This document shows positions 8,385 to 17,034 of a DNA stretch of 64,000 nucleotides, in pieces. A model generated the notes under the pieces. That model saw only the letters and a list, made by a program, of their open reading frames with translations, was not told where the DNA came from and did not search any database. Origin of the DNA: Haloglomus irregulare (GTDB taxonomy: Archaea; Halobacteriota; Halobacteria; Halobacteriales; Haloarculaceae); the NCBI RefSeq assembly GCF_007421925.1, contig NZ_QMDX01000010.1, positions 1-64,000 of the forward strand. The letters are read 5' to 3'. A program made the translations under genes and the position numbers. The first letter of the stretch is position 1. Each line of letters opens with the position of its first letter.

Positions 8385-8856
8385 CGCTCGCTCGACTGCC
8401 GGTCCCGCGTGATCGACCCGCCCGGCTCGGTGGTCGCTCCGGCCGACGACACGACGCCCGGGGAGAGACCGGTGTTGATGCCGGTCCTCGCGTCGAGGCC
8501 GGCGACGACGCCGTACTTCCGCCGGCCGGTCGGGACGCGCTCGCCTCTGACCGTCTGTCCCCACGTCGGCATCGTCGTGTCTGAGGTTCGCAACCTGCGT
8601 TCCCGCTCCGAGGTGCACGCCTGCCCCGGGCAGGCTGTCGCCGACGTAGGACGGGCGGCACGGCCGCATCGGCCATCAACACCGAGTTCTTCACCTCGAC
8701 GCCGTGGCCGACGTGGCAGCTCTCGCCGACGAGCGTCGCCCCACGGAGGTAGGCGTTGGGCCCCACCGTCGCACCCGACCGGATCAGCGCCGGTCCCTCG
8801 ACGACGACGCCCGGCCCGATCGTAGCGCCGGCCTCGAGGACGTCGCCAACGGGTCA
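8385..8856 (-). pseudogene. GlmU-like sugar nucleotidyltransferase, left-handed beta-helix remnant
   Basis: On the minus strand: LEAGATIGPGVVVEGPALI, VGPNAYLRGATLVGE, VEVKNSVLMADA, then a frame change, SYVGDSLPGAG, LGAGTQVANLRHDDADV, another change, then TVRGERVPTGRRKYGVVAG and TGINTGLSPGVV. These are consecutive hexapeptide coils of the C-terminal acetyltransferase domain of bifunctional GlmU-type enzymes, including the characteristic N-S-V-x-M-x-D and GAGT-x-x-A-N-L-R segments. The N-terminal nucleotidyltransferase domain is missing and at least two frameshifts are present. The downstream gene's stop codon lies five bases from the truncated end. Confidence 0.65.
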
Positions 8857-8860
8857 GATT

Positions 8861-9790
8861 CTATCTCTCGGTTTCGACGACGGTGAGGGTCTCATCAACA
8901 GTTAGCGTCAGCGCATCCCCATCACACTCGTAGGTTACGCTCCCTCGGAACGGATTCCGACTCTGCACGGCCTGGTGATCGGGGTCTCCCCCGGTGAAAT
9001 CCAACATAGAGTGATCTCGTACGTCTATGCCGCGATTATGATAGAAGCTAACGACGGCAGGGTGATGAATCAGTGCCTGGGTCAGTCCGAACGTGGGTTC
9101 AGCACCACACTGGTGGCAGGTGTACTGGATCAGCGGGATGTTCTCCAGCCACTCGGCACCTCTGTGGGCGGTATCTCTGTCCGAATCCTCAGCGGACACG
9201 TCCTCGTCGGTATCGATGGCAACTGCCGGGCCGACCGTTGGCGTGACCGGGCCGTCGCAGAACGAGCAGAAGCCATTGGTGATGTGATAGGCCGTCGTTT
9301 GCAGGTACTGACTAGCGACTCGGGGGATCGCCTCACGGTCGTAACCGGCAAAGACCGCGGGTGGGACACCGATCCGAATGCCAACTGGACACGAGTCGCA
9401 CTCGACGCGGACAGTCTCATCCTCGTAGTGGAGGGTTCGGTCCCCCCCGCACGGTGGGCACGGTTCCGTGAGCGCGATCGGGTCGATCAATCCCTCGGCG
9501 GTGTATGCCCCGGCCTCGATTGCGCCGTTGATCCGCATGCCCGCCTGCATGAGTTCGTAGCCCCCCTCAGTACTGCTGATGAACCGTCCAACCAGTTCGT
9601 TGAGGTGATAGTTGAACTGCCCCGAGTCGCGCATCCCGACCGCCTGACGGAGTTCGGAAAACGTGGCCTCGTGGTCATCGGCCTCCCACAATGCTCGGAG
9701 GATCTCGACCCGAGTGTTGTTCGACAGGAGCGAGAATACCTCGTCCGGGTCTGCCTGCTCGACGAACGGTGAATCGGTCATAGCGAGCAT
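8861..9790 (-). CDS. ArsR-type winged-helix regulator with zinc-binding C-terminal domain
   Basis: A 309-residue protein (Met at 9790, or MTDSPF at 9778). Residues about 14-90 form a winged helix of the ArsR/HTH_20 type (VFSLLSNNTRVEILRALWE, FSELRQAVGMRDSGQFNYHL). The rest has cysteine pairs CPPCGGD, CDSCPVG, CSFCDGP and CHQCGAE, which probably bind zinc. A paralogue with the same layout is at 58413-59306. Such proteins are likely DNA-binding repressors, but the ligand is unknown. It lies next to decayed genes, so its target may be elsewhere. Confidence 0.8.
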   Translation of the reverse strand: MLAMTDSPFVEQADPDEVFSLLSNNTRVEILRALWEADDHEATFSELRQAVGMRDSGQFNYHLNELVGRFISSTEGGYELMQAGMRINGAIEAGAYTAEGLIDPIALTEPCPPCGGDRTLHYEDETVRVECDSCPVGIRIGVPPAVFAGYDREAIPRVASQYLQTTAYHITNGFCSFCDGPVTPTVGPAVAIDTDEDVSAEDSDRDTAHRGAEWLENIPLIQYTCHQCGAEPTFGLTQALIHHPAVVSFYHNRGIDVRDHSMLDFTGGDPDHQAVQSRNPFRGSVTYECDGDALTLTVDETLTVVETER

Positions 9791-9870
9791 ACAGTCGGGA
9801 AAACAAAAAGAAGCAGCGGGGACACCAGTGCTCGTTCTGATTCGATGCTACTGTCGAACTGCGTTCGAGA

Positions 9871-9890
9871 TACGCGCCCTGTGGTCAGCA
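9871..9890 (+). repeat. Dispersed repeat, copy 3 (degenerate)
   Basis: Reads TACGCGCCCTGTGGTCAGCA, preceded by CGAGA as in the copy at 10361. Two bases of the core differ. Confidence 0.45.
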
Positions 9891-10072
9891 CCGGCCGGGG
9901 GCACCTGACTAACCACCCTCAGAACCGACGTGACCGATAGAGAGCCCGAGTCCAGCACGACGGACCATTCACGCACTGATGGCCCCGGCCTGCAAGTTTT
10001 TATCTACGAAACTGCAAAAAATTCCACGAGGGTTTTCACTGTTCGAAAACCGTATGTGGGTGCGGTGAGAGT

Positions 10073-10252
10073 ATGAGTGTCGTTCAGAAGCTCAAGTCCG
10101 TGCTGCCCCTCGGAGATGAGGGAGTTACCAGGCGGACGTACAAGTGTCAGGAGTGCGGTACCACCTTCCAATCGGCAAAGACGCCGGATCGAGCGCAATG
10201 CACGGAATGTTTGGCGAACAACCTGGAAGTAAAGAAAAAGTCTCCGTCCTAA
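10073..10252 (+). CDS. Small zinc-ribbon protein
   Basis: A 59-residue protein: basic N-terminus, then YKCQECGTTFQSAKTP and QCTECLANN, a C-x2-C plus C-x2-C zinc ribbon, with a lysine-rich tail. The pattern resembles FmdB-like and other archaeal zinc-ribbon microproteins. A TTTTTAT box lies about 75 bases upstream. The surrounding sequence is decayed, but this frame is clean and the spacing of both knuckles is intact. No function can be assigned; DNA, RNA or protein binding are all possible. Confidence 0.6.
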   Translation: MSVVQKLKSVLPLGDEGVTRRTYKCQECGTTFQSAKTPDRAQCTECLANNLEVKKKSPS

Positions 10253-10360
10253 CCGGTAGGCAGCAGCCACCTTTACTGTAACATCGCGGGTTTTTCTGCA
10301 ATCCGTAGCCGTTGGTGTACCGATTCGATTCGTCCGTTCTGAAGGTGTTCCCCCACGAGA

Positions 10361-10380
10361 TACGCGCTCTGTATTCAGCA
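10361..10380 (+). repeat. Dispersed repeat, copy 4
   Basis: Reads TACGCGCTCTGTATTCAGCA. The following 60 bases resemble those after copy 1. It lies about 95 bases beyond the 3' end of the recombinase pseudogene. Confidence 0.55.
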
Positions 10381-10475
10381 CGGCCGCTGAAACCTATCAC
10401 GGCGTGTGGGTGTTCAGCGGACTCATGTCTTGCTATCATCAGGCTTCGGGGCCCGGGCTCCCCGCCGGACACGGC

Positions 10476-11117
10476 TTACAGCCCGTACAACTCGGCCCGC
10501 TCTTCGAGGGGCGCTGGACCGTCCGCCGGGAGCTGTCCAGTTCCTTCCCAGCCCAGCGCTTCGACAGCTCGCCACGGGCGACACGATCCAGCACCTCAAC
10601 GACGCGCTGATGCTCGTCGCTCTCGGCGAGCCGGCCGCCGGACCTCTCGAAACCGAGAGGAGCTGGTCCGTGACGGTAGTCCTCGTTCTCCTGACGGGCG
10701 GGGATGCCTTCGCCGATGTTCTGGCGTTTGATCCTCACTTCGAGTTCGGCGAACACGCCGAGCAGCTGGAACAGTGCGGTCTGATACGGGTCCTCGTCGT
10801 CGGGCCGGAGGGCTGGGCCCTCGCTGACGATGTGAAGCTCGGTGCCGGCATCGCGGACACGGTCGACGGCCCGGGAGAGGTCGCGGATGGGGCGGGCGAC
10901 GCGTGAGACCTCCTACACGACCACGGCATCGTAGTGGCCGGCCTCGACGTCCTGCACGAGATGCTGGTAGCCGTCGCGCCCCGACGTCGGTGCCAGTGGA
11001 GTCGTAGCGAGAGACCTCCAGCCGGTCGAGGTCGGCGTCGAAGGGCTGCTGGAGGTAGCCGTGGATGCCTTCGAGTTGGCGGTCGAGCGGCCGCTCGCGC
11101 GTGGGAACCCAAACATA
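10476..11117 (-). pseudogene. Serine recombinase (resolvase/invertase family), inactivated
   Basis: The minus strand reads YVWVPTRERPLDRQLEGI, then DSTGTDV, a frameshift, GYQHLVQDVEAGHYDAVVV, a TAG, EVSRVARPIRDLSRAVD, ELHIVSEG, FQLLGVFAELEVRIKRQNI, PAPLGFERSGGRL and SKRWAGKELDSSRRTV, with another frameshift before ERAELYGL-stop. This is the haloarchaeal resolvase with its DNA-binding tail. The catalytic block normally reads YVRVSTR; here the Arg is Trp and the catalytic Ser is Pro, so the active site is lost as well as the frame. About 210 codons in all. Confidence 0.8.
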
Positions 11118-11939
11118 CGATCGGGTGAGAGTTACGCGGACTAACGTGGGCGGCGGTCAAACCGACGCCGAGCGGGTCAGTATCCCGACCGACAGGACGG
11201 TATGTGAGCACATCTACGTCCCGTGACCCGCTGGGAGACGCGATACATCGCAGGTGCCGATAGCCTGCGTGGATCAACCCCGCCCCCGACGCGCCGGATC
11301 GGGCCGTGTCGTCAGCAGGGAGATTACGCCGCCCGCGTCCGGGTGGCGGGCGAGCGGTTGAGGATGGGCGACGGAGAGAGCGATATGCCCAGCCGCCGGC
11401 CGACAACGGGCGAGCCAGCGCCGGAAAGGGTAGTTCAGTGTAAGTGGGTGGGCTGACAGACCCTCAACGGTTCCAGAAAGGGAGGGGCGTGTGTTGGAGG
11501 GCCGTGGGGGGAATGCACCGCCTTCCGAGAGGGGGCCGGACCGCCTCCGGGAAAGCAGCACCCGTCTTCTCCCCCGGAACGGTGTTCAACCGCCGGGCAC
11601 TGTTACTGGGGCTGAGAACGCTCGACAGCTACATCCCCTCACGACAGCGGCGACGCCGAGCTGCCTGGGCGGGAGCCCGTCGCGCGAACCGGTCTCCGGG
11701 CCGCGACCCACACCTGGCGGCCGGAGACCGTGGGGTCAGTTCACAACCGCCCACAGATTCTACGAGTACGCGGTCGCCCGCGCTGTCACGAGCGCGCATG
11801 GGATACCGGACCCCGGGCCTCGAGCGGGTACGTAAGCCGGCTGCCCCAGCAAAACCTGCCGGGAGCGCGCCGGCACGGGGCACAAATGCAGCAGTTCGTA
11901 CGACGCCGCCGACGACTTCCGCGACGAGGAGCGCGGCCG
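11118..11939. other. Gene-poor stretch, no feature recognised
   Basis: Over 800 bases with several overlapping open frames on both strands (a consequence of high GC), none with a family pattern, signal peptide or cysteine motif. It probably consists of remnants too worn to identify. Confidence 0.4.
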
Positions 11940-12245
11940 CTACCCCCGCTCGTCGGCCGCCAGTATCCGCCGCTTGAACGAGTCGGGCGCGACCGCTACG
12001 ATCGCGCGCTCGATATCCGGCAGCGACGCGCTCCGAACGAACTCCTCGCGGGAGTACACCGGCGTCTCGTACGTGATCTTGAACCCCCAGCCATCGTCGG
12101 CGACGTACTGCGTCTCGTTGACCTGGAAGATCGCTTGGTCCCTGTGAATCTCCGAGAGCTCCGCGAACGCGTTGTGAGCGGCCTCGCATCCGTCCCCGTC
12201 AGAGACGACGAGTTTGATCCGGAGCGTGGTCGCGTGGCCGTGCAT
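11940..12245 (-). CDS. Small conserved-looking protein of unknown function
   Basis: A 101-residue soluble protein with a balanced, globular composition (TLRIKLVVSDGDGCEAAH, AIFQVNETQYVADDGWGF, YETPVYSREEF). The acidic, low-cysteine character is typical of a real haloarchaeal cytosolic protein, unlike the Arg/Ser/Pro-rich shadow frames around it. No domain recognised. Confidence 0.5.
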   Translation of the reverse strand: MHGHATTLRIKLVVSDGDGCEAAHNAFAELSEIHRDQAIFQVNETQYVADDGWGFKITYETPVYSREEFVRSASLPDIERAIVAVAPDSFKRRILAADERG

Positions 12246-12741
12246 TATGATCCCGCTGTCGCCTCTACAATACGGCTTGGGCCCGGTCGATAATCAATCA
12301 CCGCTACGGCCGGGAGCCTCGCGCACACCGACAACCACCGCCCCAGATGAGACGGGCCGTGACTTCTCGACACCACACCGGTTCTCGGCGCCACCCGTAA
12401 TCACCGCTGGCGACGACGGGGAGGTGCTGTCCGTTCGTATCCGGTCTCCCATCACCGGCAGAGATGTTTTCGGACGTGATAGGACGGTGGGCGTCGAACC
12501 GCGGGGTCTCGGGGAGTACGGGAGTCGGCGTCGGTCGTGGTTTCGGGTTGTGTGACAGACCGATAGTTGGGCGTCTCCAGGGTTCGTTTATGAGATGGGC
12601 AACCGCTGGAGAGCTTTCAGGTGGTGTGTACAGGAGATGTGAGGCCCCCGACAGGTACGCACATCCTCGAGGCCCTCTGGTTCGGGGAAGACTCGACCGG
12701 AGACAGGGGAGGATGTGTGGAGAGACCACGGTGAACGCGAT
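12246..12741. other. Intergenic stretch, no gene seen
   Basis: About 500 bases. The last 60 presumably hold the promoter of the secreted protein downstream; no convincing TATA box is evident. Confidence 0.4.
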
Positions 12742-13347
12742 ATGCAACGACGAAAGCTCCTGATCGGACTCGGATCGCTCACCGCCGCTGGATCGGCAGC
12801 GATAGGGAGTGGCGTATTCACCACTGCCCAGTCCGACAGGACGGTGGATATCAACGTCACTGCGGAGGAAAGTGGATCCGTCGGGATAACGGGACTGAAC
12901 GACACCTGTGCTTCAGGCACCGGCGACGGCGAACTGGAACTCGACTTCGACGAGGACAGCGGCCCGGGAACTTTCCACGGCGACGCAGAGGGTGTCAACG
13001 CCGACTCGACCTCCGATTTCGCGGAGGTCTTCGGGATCGCTAACACTGCCGGGCAGGGTGACGCCCGTGTCATCATCGAAGCAACCGGATCCGGCGACCT
13101 CGCCTCGCTCAATCCGACTGTAGACGGTGAGAAGGCTACTGCCATCGATCCGGGAACCCCCCTCCGGGCGGCTGACTACAGTGATGTGGATGACCTGCCG
13201 AAGCTCGTCCAGCCGGACGCTGTTGATGTGGATATCGAAATGGGAACGAAGCCCGCAGACCAGTTCACTGGGGAGATCAGCGGCACGCTCACGATCCACT
13301 TCGGCACTGGAGGGAACCGCAGCGAGCTTTCGGATGTTCTCAGCTAG
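12742..13347 (+). CDS. Tat-exported DUF1102-like secreted protein
   Basis: A 201-residue protein from ATG 12742. The N-terminus MQRRKLLIGLGSLTAAGSAA is a Tat signal, followed by SGVFTTAQSDRTVDINVTAE, the usual opening of the haloarchaeal DUF1102 family of exported, beta-rich proteins. The mature part is acidic and ends in GEISGTLTIHFGTGG, typical of these proteins. Members often occur in surface or pilus-related clusters; here it is alone. The in-frame Met nine codons upstream would spoil the signal peptide, so the inner start is chosen. Confidence 0.7.
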   Translation: MQRRKLLIGLGSLTAAGSAAIGSGVFTTAQSDRTVDINVTAEESGSVGITGLNDTCASGTGDGELELDFDEDSGPGTFHGDAEGVNADSTSDFAEVFGIANTAGQGDARVIIEATGSGDLASLNPTVDGEKATAIDPGTPLRAADYSDVDDLPKLVQPDAVDVDIEMGTKPADQFTGEISGTLTIHFGTGGNRSELSDVLS

Positions 13348-13529
13348 TCGGTAACCCCCGTTCTGCAGTCTCGTGAGCTGGGTACTTCCCCCGGTTTGAT
13401 CGAGAGACCGTCACTGCGAGGAATACCTCACCGGGCTCTCGGTCGGCCGGTCCCGAGGGCCCAGTCGTCGTGATTCGAGTGGCGTCGGCGCCGGAGCAGA
13501 TGGACGCCGCCGGCTGGGGCCGGCTCGGC

Positions 13530-14627
13530 TCAGAGCTCGTGCCGGTAGACGTAGTCGTTGAACAGCGACCCGAGGTAGAGCGCGCCCTCGTGCTCCGTCG
13601 CGGAGGTGACGCCGAAGACGCCGCCGGCGGGGTCGTGCAGCGAGCCGACGATATCGCCGGACTCGTCGACGCGCAGGACCAGCCCGTACGGGTCGCCGCT
13701 GACCTGCTGGAGCACGGACTCGGGGAGCTTCCCGAGCTGTCGCTTCACCCACGGCCGGCCCTGGAGGTCGTCCAGCGACTCGTCGCGGATGCTGGGAACC
13801 GCGACCCAGTACCCCCCGTCGCTCGCCACGTCGACGTTGTCCGGGTATCCGGGCAGGTTGTCGGCGAACACCTCGTCCTCGCCGGCGCGGTCGCCCGAGA
13901 CGTAGTAGCGGCGGATCCGGTAGCGGGAGGTCTCGGTGACGAGCAGCGACTCCCCGTCCGGCCCGGGCGCGACACCGTTGGCGAAGCCCAGTCCCGTCAG
14001 CTCGACGGTCGTCTCCCCCGTCTCCAGGTCGTAGCCCAGTAGGCGGCCGGTGTCCTGCAGTTCGAACAGTTCGTCCTGGAACAGGTCGTGGACCGTCGCG
14101 TCGGTGACGTAGACTACGCCGTCGTGGACGTAGAGGTCGTCGGCGAACTCGGTGTGCTGGCCGGCGGCGCCGTCGGTGAGCGTCTCCACCTCGCCCGTCG
14201 GCGAGACGCGGACGAGGCCGGCGTCCTCGGCGGCGACGAGCAGGGGGGAGCCCGGTTCCCCCTGGTCGATACCGTCCTCGAAGACGAGGCCGAGCGGGCG
14301 CCCACCGACGCGGGCGAACGGCTCAACCGGGCAGTCCGTTCGGCCGTCGACCGGCTCGGTCGTGCGGTAGACGACGCCGTCGTCGGCGCCCGTGTAGCAG
14401 CGGCCCTCGGCGTCGAACGCTGTGTCCTCCGGGCCGTCGGCGGTCAGGACGCGGCCGGCGTCCGCGAGGGCGTGGTCCGGTTCGAGCGCGCCCGTCATCG
14501 GCGGCGGGTCCGGCGGATGCCACTCGACGGGGTCCAGACGCGAGTCGGCGAGCGTGCCGGCCGCGACGGCCGCCCCCAGCAGGAGACCGCCGGTCGCGAG
14601 CGGATGTCGACGGATGAATCCGAACAT
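13530..14627 (-). CDS. Strictosidine-synthase / SMP-30-like beta-propeller protein
   Basis: A 365-residue protein with one N-terminal hydrophobic segment (residues 9-28) that anchors or exports it. The body reads as a six-bladed propeller: GPEDTAFDAEGRCYTGADDG, FADDLYVHDGVVYVTDA, LGFANGVAPGPDGESLLVTET, YPDNVDVASDGGYWVAVPS. This matches the strictosidine synthase / adipocyte membrane-associated protein group, whose other members are lactonases. True alkaloid chemistry is not implied. The gene ends just before the decayed region and is the first of a minus-strand run. Confidence 0.8.
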   Translation of the reverse strand: MFGFIRRHPLATGGLLLGAAVAAGTLADSRLDPVEWHPPDPPPMTGALEPDHALADAGRVLTADGPEDTAFDAEGRCYTGADDGVVYRTTEPVDGRTDCPVEPFARVGGRPLGLVFEDGIDQGEPGSPLLVAAEDAGLVRVSPTGEVETLTDGAAGQHTEFADDLYVHDGVVYVTDATVHDLFQDELFELQDTGRLLGYDLETGETTVELTGLGFANGVAPGPDGESLLVTETSRYRIRRYYVSGDRAGEDEVFADNLPGYPDNVDVASDGGYWVAVPSIRDESLDDLQGRPWVKRQLGKLPESVLQQVSGDPYGLVLRVDESGDIVGSLHDPAGGVFGVTSATEHEGALYLGSLFNDYVYRHEL

Positions 14628-14684
14628 ACCACCGCCTCTCGTGGGGAGGGCAAGAAGATGGGCGCTCGGATGCGCGGCTCCGGA

Positions 14685-14831
14685 TCAGAGCGGGATGACG
14701 CCCAGCCCGATGCCGAGGCCGACTCCGACCACGACGGTGAGCGTGAACAGGAGGGCGACCTTCAGGAGCCACGCCGTGCCGACCTGTGGCTCGCCCGCAG
14801 CGCCACCGCGACGACCGTCGGAAGCGTCCAT
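14685..14831 (-). CDS. Small single-helix membrane protein
   Basis: A 48-residue frame: a polar head MDASDGRRGG followed by one transmembrane helix (WLLKVALLFTLTVVVGVG) and a short tail. It lies between two minus-strand genes and has the composition of the many tiny haloarchaeal membrane proteins. No function assigned. Confidence 0.55.
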   Translation of the reverse strand: MDASDGRRGGAAGEPQVGTAWLLKVALLFTLTVVVGVGLGIGLGVIPL

Positions 14832-14895
14832 AGGAACTGCTCTCCGCCCGGTCGTATAACGGCTCTGGTAGCGTCTGACATGCCGGTTGCGTCGG

Positions 14896-15729
14896 TCACC
14901 GCCCGAACCGGACCGACCCGTCGTCGACCGCCAGCAGCCACGCCGTCCGGAGCGGCGTGTCGTCGAGGTGGACCTCGGGGACCAGCGGGTCCGGGACGGG
15001 CCGGTAGGCGTCGGCCTTCATCGCCCGGATGGAGGGGTAGACGCCGACCTCGCGGTCGTTCCGGTTCCGGACGTGGACCCGCTTGTCGGCCCCCCGGCGG
15101 TATGTGTAGGGGAACGCCTCGGCCGTCGGGCAGGCGAGGGCGGTGTAGTCGTCGAACGCGGCGTGGACCTCGCCGTCGGCCACGAGCACCAGCCGGATCG
15201 GCCGGTCGGCCCCGTCGGCGCGGTCCAGCCCAGTCCGACCCTCGTCGCCACCCTCCCCGCCGGTGACCCCGCCGGTGGCCGGCTCCTCGCGCCAGACGGG
15301 CGGGTCGTCGGTCCGGACGCAGGCCAACCCCTCGCCCGTGGAGAGCCGATCGGGCACGTCGTAGAACGTGCGGCAGCCGTCCGCGTCGACGGCCCGGACG
15401 CCGGGCGGGTCGGCCAGCACCTCGCGGACGCCCGCCGCGGCGCGCGCGTCGACGACGAAGACACAGGTCAGGTCGCGCTCGACGGCCGCCGCGACGGCGT
15501 CCACGGCCCGCGTCGGGTCGACGGCCGGGGTCGCCGCGTCCCGTGACCGGCGGACGCGCGAGCGGGTCGCGAGCGGTTCCAGCGCGAGGCCGCCGTCGAC
15601 GTCGCCCGGCGGCGACGCGGTCGGGCCGGGGGTCGCGACCGCGGCCGGGGCCGCGCGGTCCTCGGGCGTGGTGACCGTGTACCCGCGCTCGCACAGCGCC
15701 GCGCGGACTCGGTCGAGGCTATCGGTCAT
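14896..15729 (-). CDS. Conserved-looking haloarchaeal protein of unknown function
   Basis: A 277-residue soluble protein starting at MTDSLDRVRAAL. The middle contains a Rossmann-like strand (LTCVFVVDARAAAGVREVLADP), and the C-terminus has several aromatic-charged strands (FPYTYRRGADKRVHVRN). A Gly-rich low-complexity loop lies near residue 175. I do not recognise the family. It is divergent from nothing nearby and probably monocistronic. Confidence 0.65.
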   Translation of the reverse strand: MTDSLDRVRAALCERGYTVTTPEDRAAPAAVATPGPTASPPGDVDGGLALEPLATRSRVRRSRDAATPAVDPTRAVDAVAAAVERDLTCVFVVDARAAAGVREVLADPPGVRAVDADGCRTFYDVPDRLSTGEGLACVRTDDPPVWREEPATGGVTGGEGGDEGRTGLDRADGADRPIRLVLVADGEVHAAFDDYTALACPTAEAFPYTYRRGADKRVHVRNRNDREVGVYPSIRAMKADAYRPVPDPLVPEVHLDDTPLRTAWLLAVDDGSVRFGR

Positions 15730-15808
15730 GCGTCCGGATACGGTCCCCACGGGCAAGTACCCGGCGTCGCCGGCAGTCCCTGGGTCGGGGCCGGCGTCGC
15801 TCGCTCCG

Positions 15809-16498
15809 TCAGGCCACCTGTTCGACGGTCGGCGTGGCGTCGCCGACGAGCCGGCGCTCCAGTGCACGGGCCACCGCGTCGGGGTCGACGGCCGGCGGCT
15901 CTACGCCGCGGGCCCGGGCGACGCTGCCGACGGTCGCCGGGTCGAACGGTACACCGAGCGCGTCGTAGATCGGGTCGAGGACGGTTGCGATGGCCTCGTG
16001 GTCCCGGACGACGACGATGCCGCCGAGCCGGGCGACCCCCTGCGTGACCCGCTGGGCGATACCGACCAGTTTCCCGTCGGCCGAGAGCGAGTGCGTGCCG
16101 GGGCAGAACGAGCGGTCCGGCTCGCCCTGCTCGGCGTCGACGCCGCAGTCGGCGAGCGCCGCACCGACTGTCTCCACCGCCTCCTCGTACCGTTCGGTGA
16201 TGCCCGTTCGGAGTTCCCGGACCGGTTCGGCGCGGCAGAACGCGACTGTGTGGCCCGTGTAGGCGACCGCCCGCCCGCCCGTCCGTCGCTCGTAGGGCGA
16301 GTAGCCGCGGTCGCGGGCGGCCTCGCGGGCAGTGTCGTATCCGGGTTCCCGCGCGTCACGACGGCCGAACGCGACCTGCCGGTGGGGCGTCCAGACCCGG
16401 ACCGCCGGGCGGCCGGTCTCGGCGGCGTCCGCCACCATGTGGTCGGTGACGGCCCGATCCTCGTCGATGTCGGCCGCGCGGCCGCGCAGGACTCGCAT
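15809..16498 (-). CDS. Lipoate-protein ligase A-like protein (BPL/LPL fold)
   Basis: A 229-residue protein from MRVLRGRAADI. It has the acyl-binding pattern RRTGGRAVAYTGHTVAF (family consensus RR-x-GGGAV-x-H) and a downstream LSADGKLVGIAQRV, where the lysine and glycines match the lipoate ligase/octanoyltransferase fold. It should transfer or activate lipoyl/octanoyl groups on 2-oxoacid dehydrogenases or the glycine cleavage H protein. No partner is adjacent. Length is slightly short for a full ligase, so it may need a separate accessory subunit or act as an amidotransferase. Confidence 0.75.
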   Translation of the reverse strand: MRVLRGRAADIDEDRAVTDHMVADAAETGRPAVRVWTPHRQVAFGRRDAREPGYDTAREAARDRGYSPYERRTGGRAVAYTGHTVAFCRAEPVRELRTGITERYEEAVETVGAALADCGVDAEQGEPDRSFCPGTHSLSADGKLVGIAQRVTQGVARLGGIVVVRDHEAIATVLDPIYDALGVPFDPATVGSVARARGVEPPAVDPDAVARALERRLVGDATPTVEQVA

Positions 16499-16597
16499 GG
16501 TCCCGCTTGACGGTCCCGTGACTTGCGATTGACGGCGGGGCGTGACGGCCACACTCGCGCCGAGGGACTGATACACCCGGCACCCGTACTGCCGGCA

Positions 16598-16948
16598 ATG
16601 CTATCGATCGCCGACATCGTCGGTCTACTCGTCATCCTGGGGGTGAACGCGGCGGCCGCGGCCGTGCTGACCCGCTTCTTCCGGGTGCGGCTCGACACCC
16701 GCTGGGGCTCGGCGCTGTACGCCGTGCTGCTGGGCGCGTTCGTCCTGACGGTGCTCACCATCGTCCTGGGTGGCGCCGGCCTGGGGCCGAACCTCGGCAA
16801 CGCCGCGACCGTCATCGGCCTGACCGTCGTGCTGCCGCTGGCGACCGGCATCGCCTTCGACTACTTCTGGATGCCGGCCCCGGAGGAGGTCGACCTGCCC
16901 GCGGAGCACGGCGATCGGGACAAGCGACGGGACCGTCGCGAACTGTAG
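16598..16948 (+). CDS. Small three-helix membrane protein
   Basis: A 116-residue protein with transmembrane helices near residues 4-23, 40-62 and 68-92, and a charged acidic/basic tail (EHGDRDKRRDRREL). Such proteins are common in haloarchaea without assigned function. The ATG at 16598 begins directly at the first helix; longer forms add Arg-rich sequence and are unlikely. Confidence 0.65.
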   Translation: MLSIADIVGLLVILGVNAAAAAVLTRFFRVRLDTRWGSALYAVLLGAFVLTVLTIVLGGAGLGPNLGNAATVIGLTVVLPLATGIAFDYFWMPAPEEVDLPAEHGDRDKRRDRREL

Positions 16949-17034
16949 ACCGGCGCACGGCTCCACGTTGCTGTCGCAGTTTCCGTCGAACGGAGACGAT
17001 TCACCGGTTATCTCGGATGTTATGCCGATACGGG

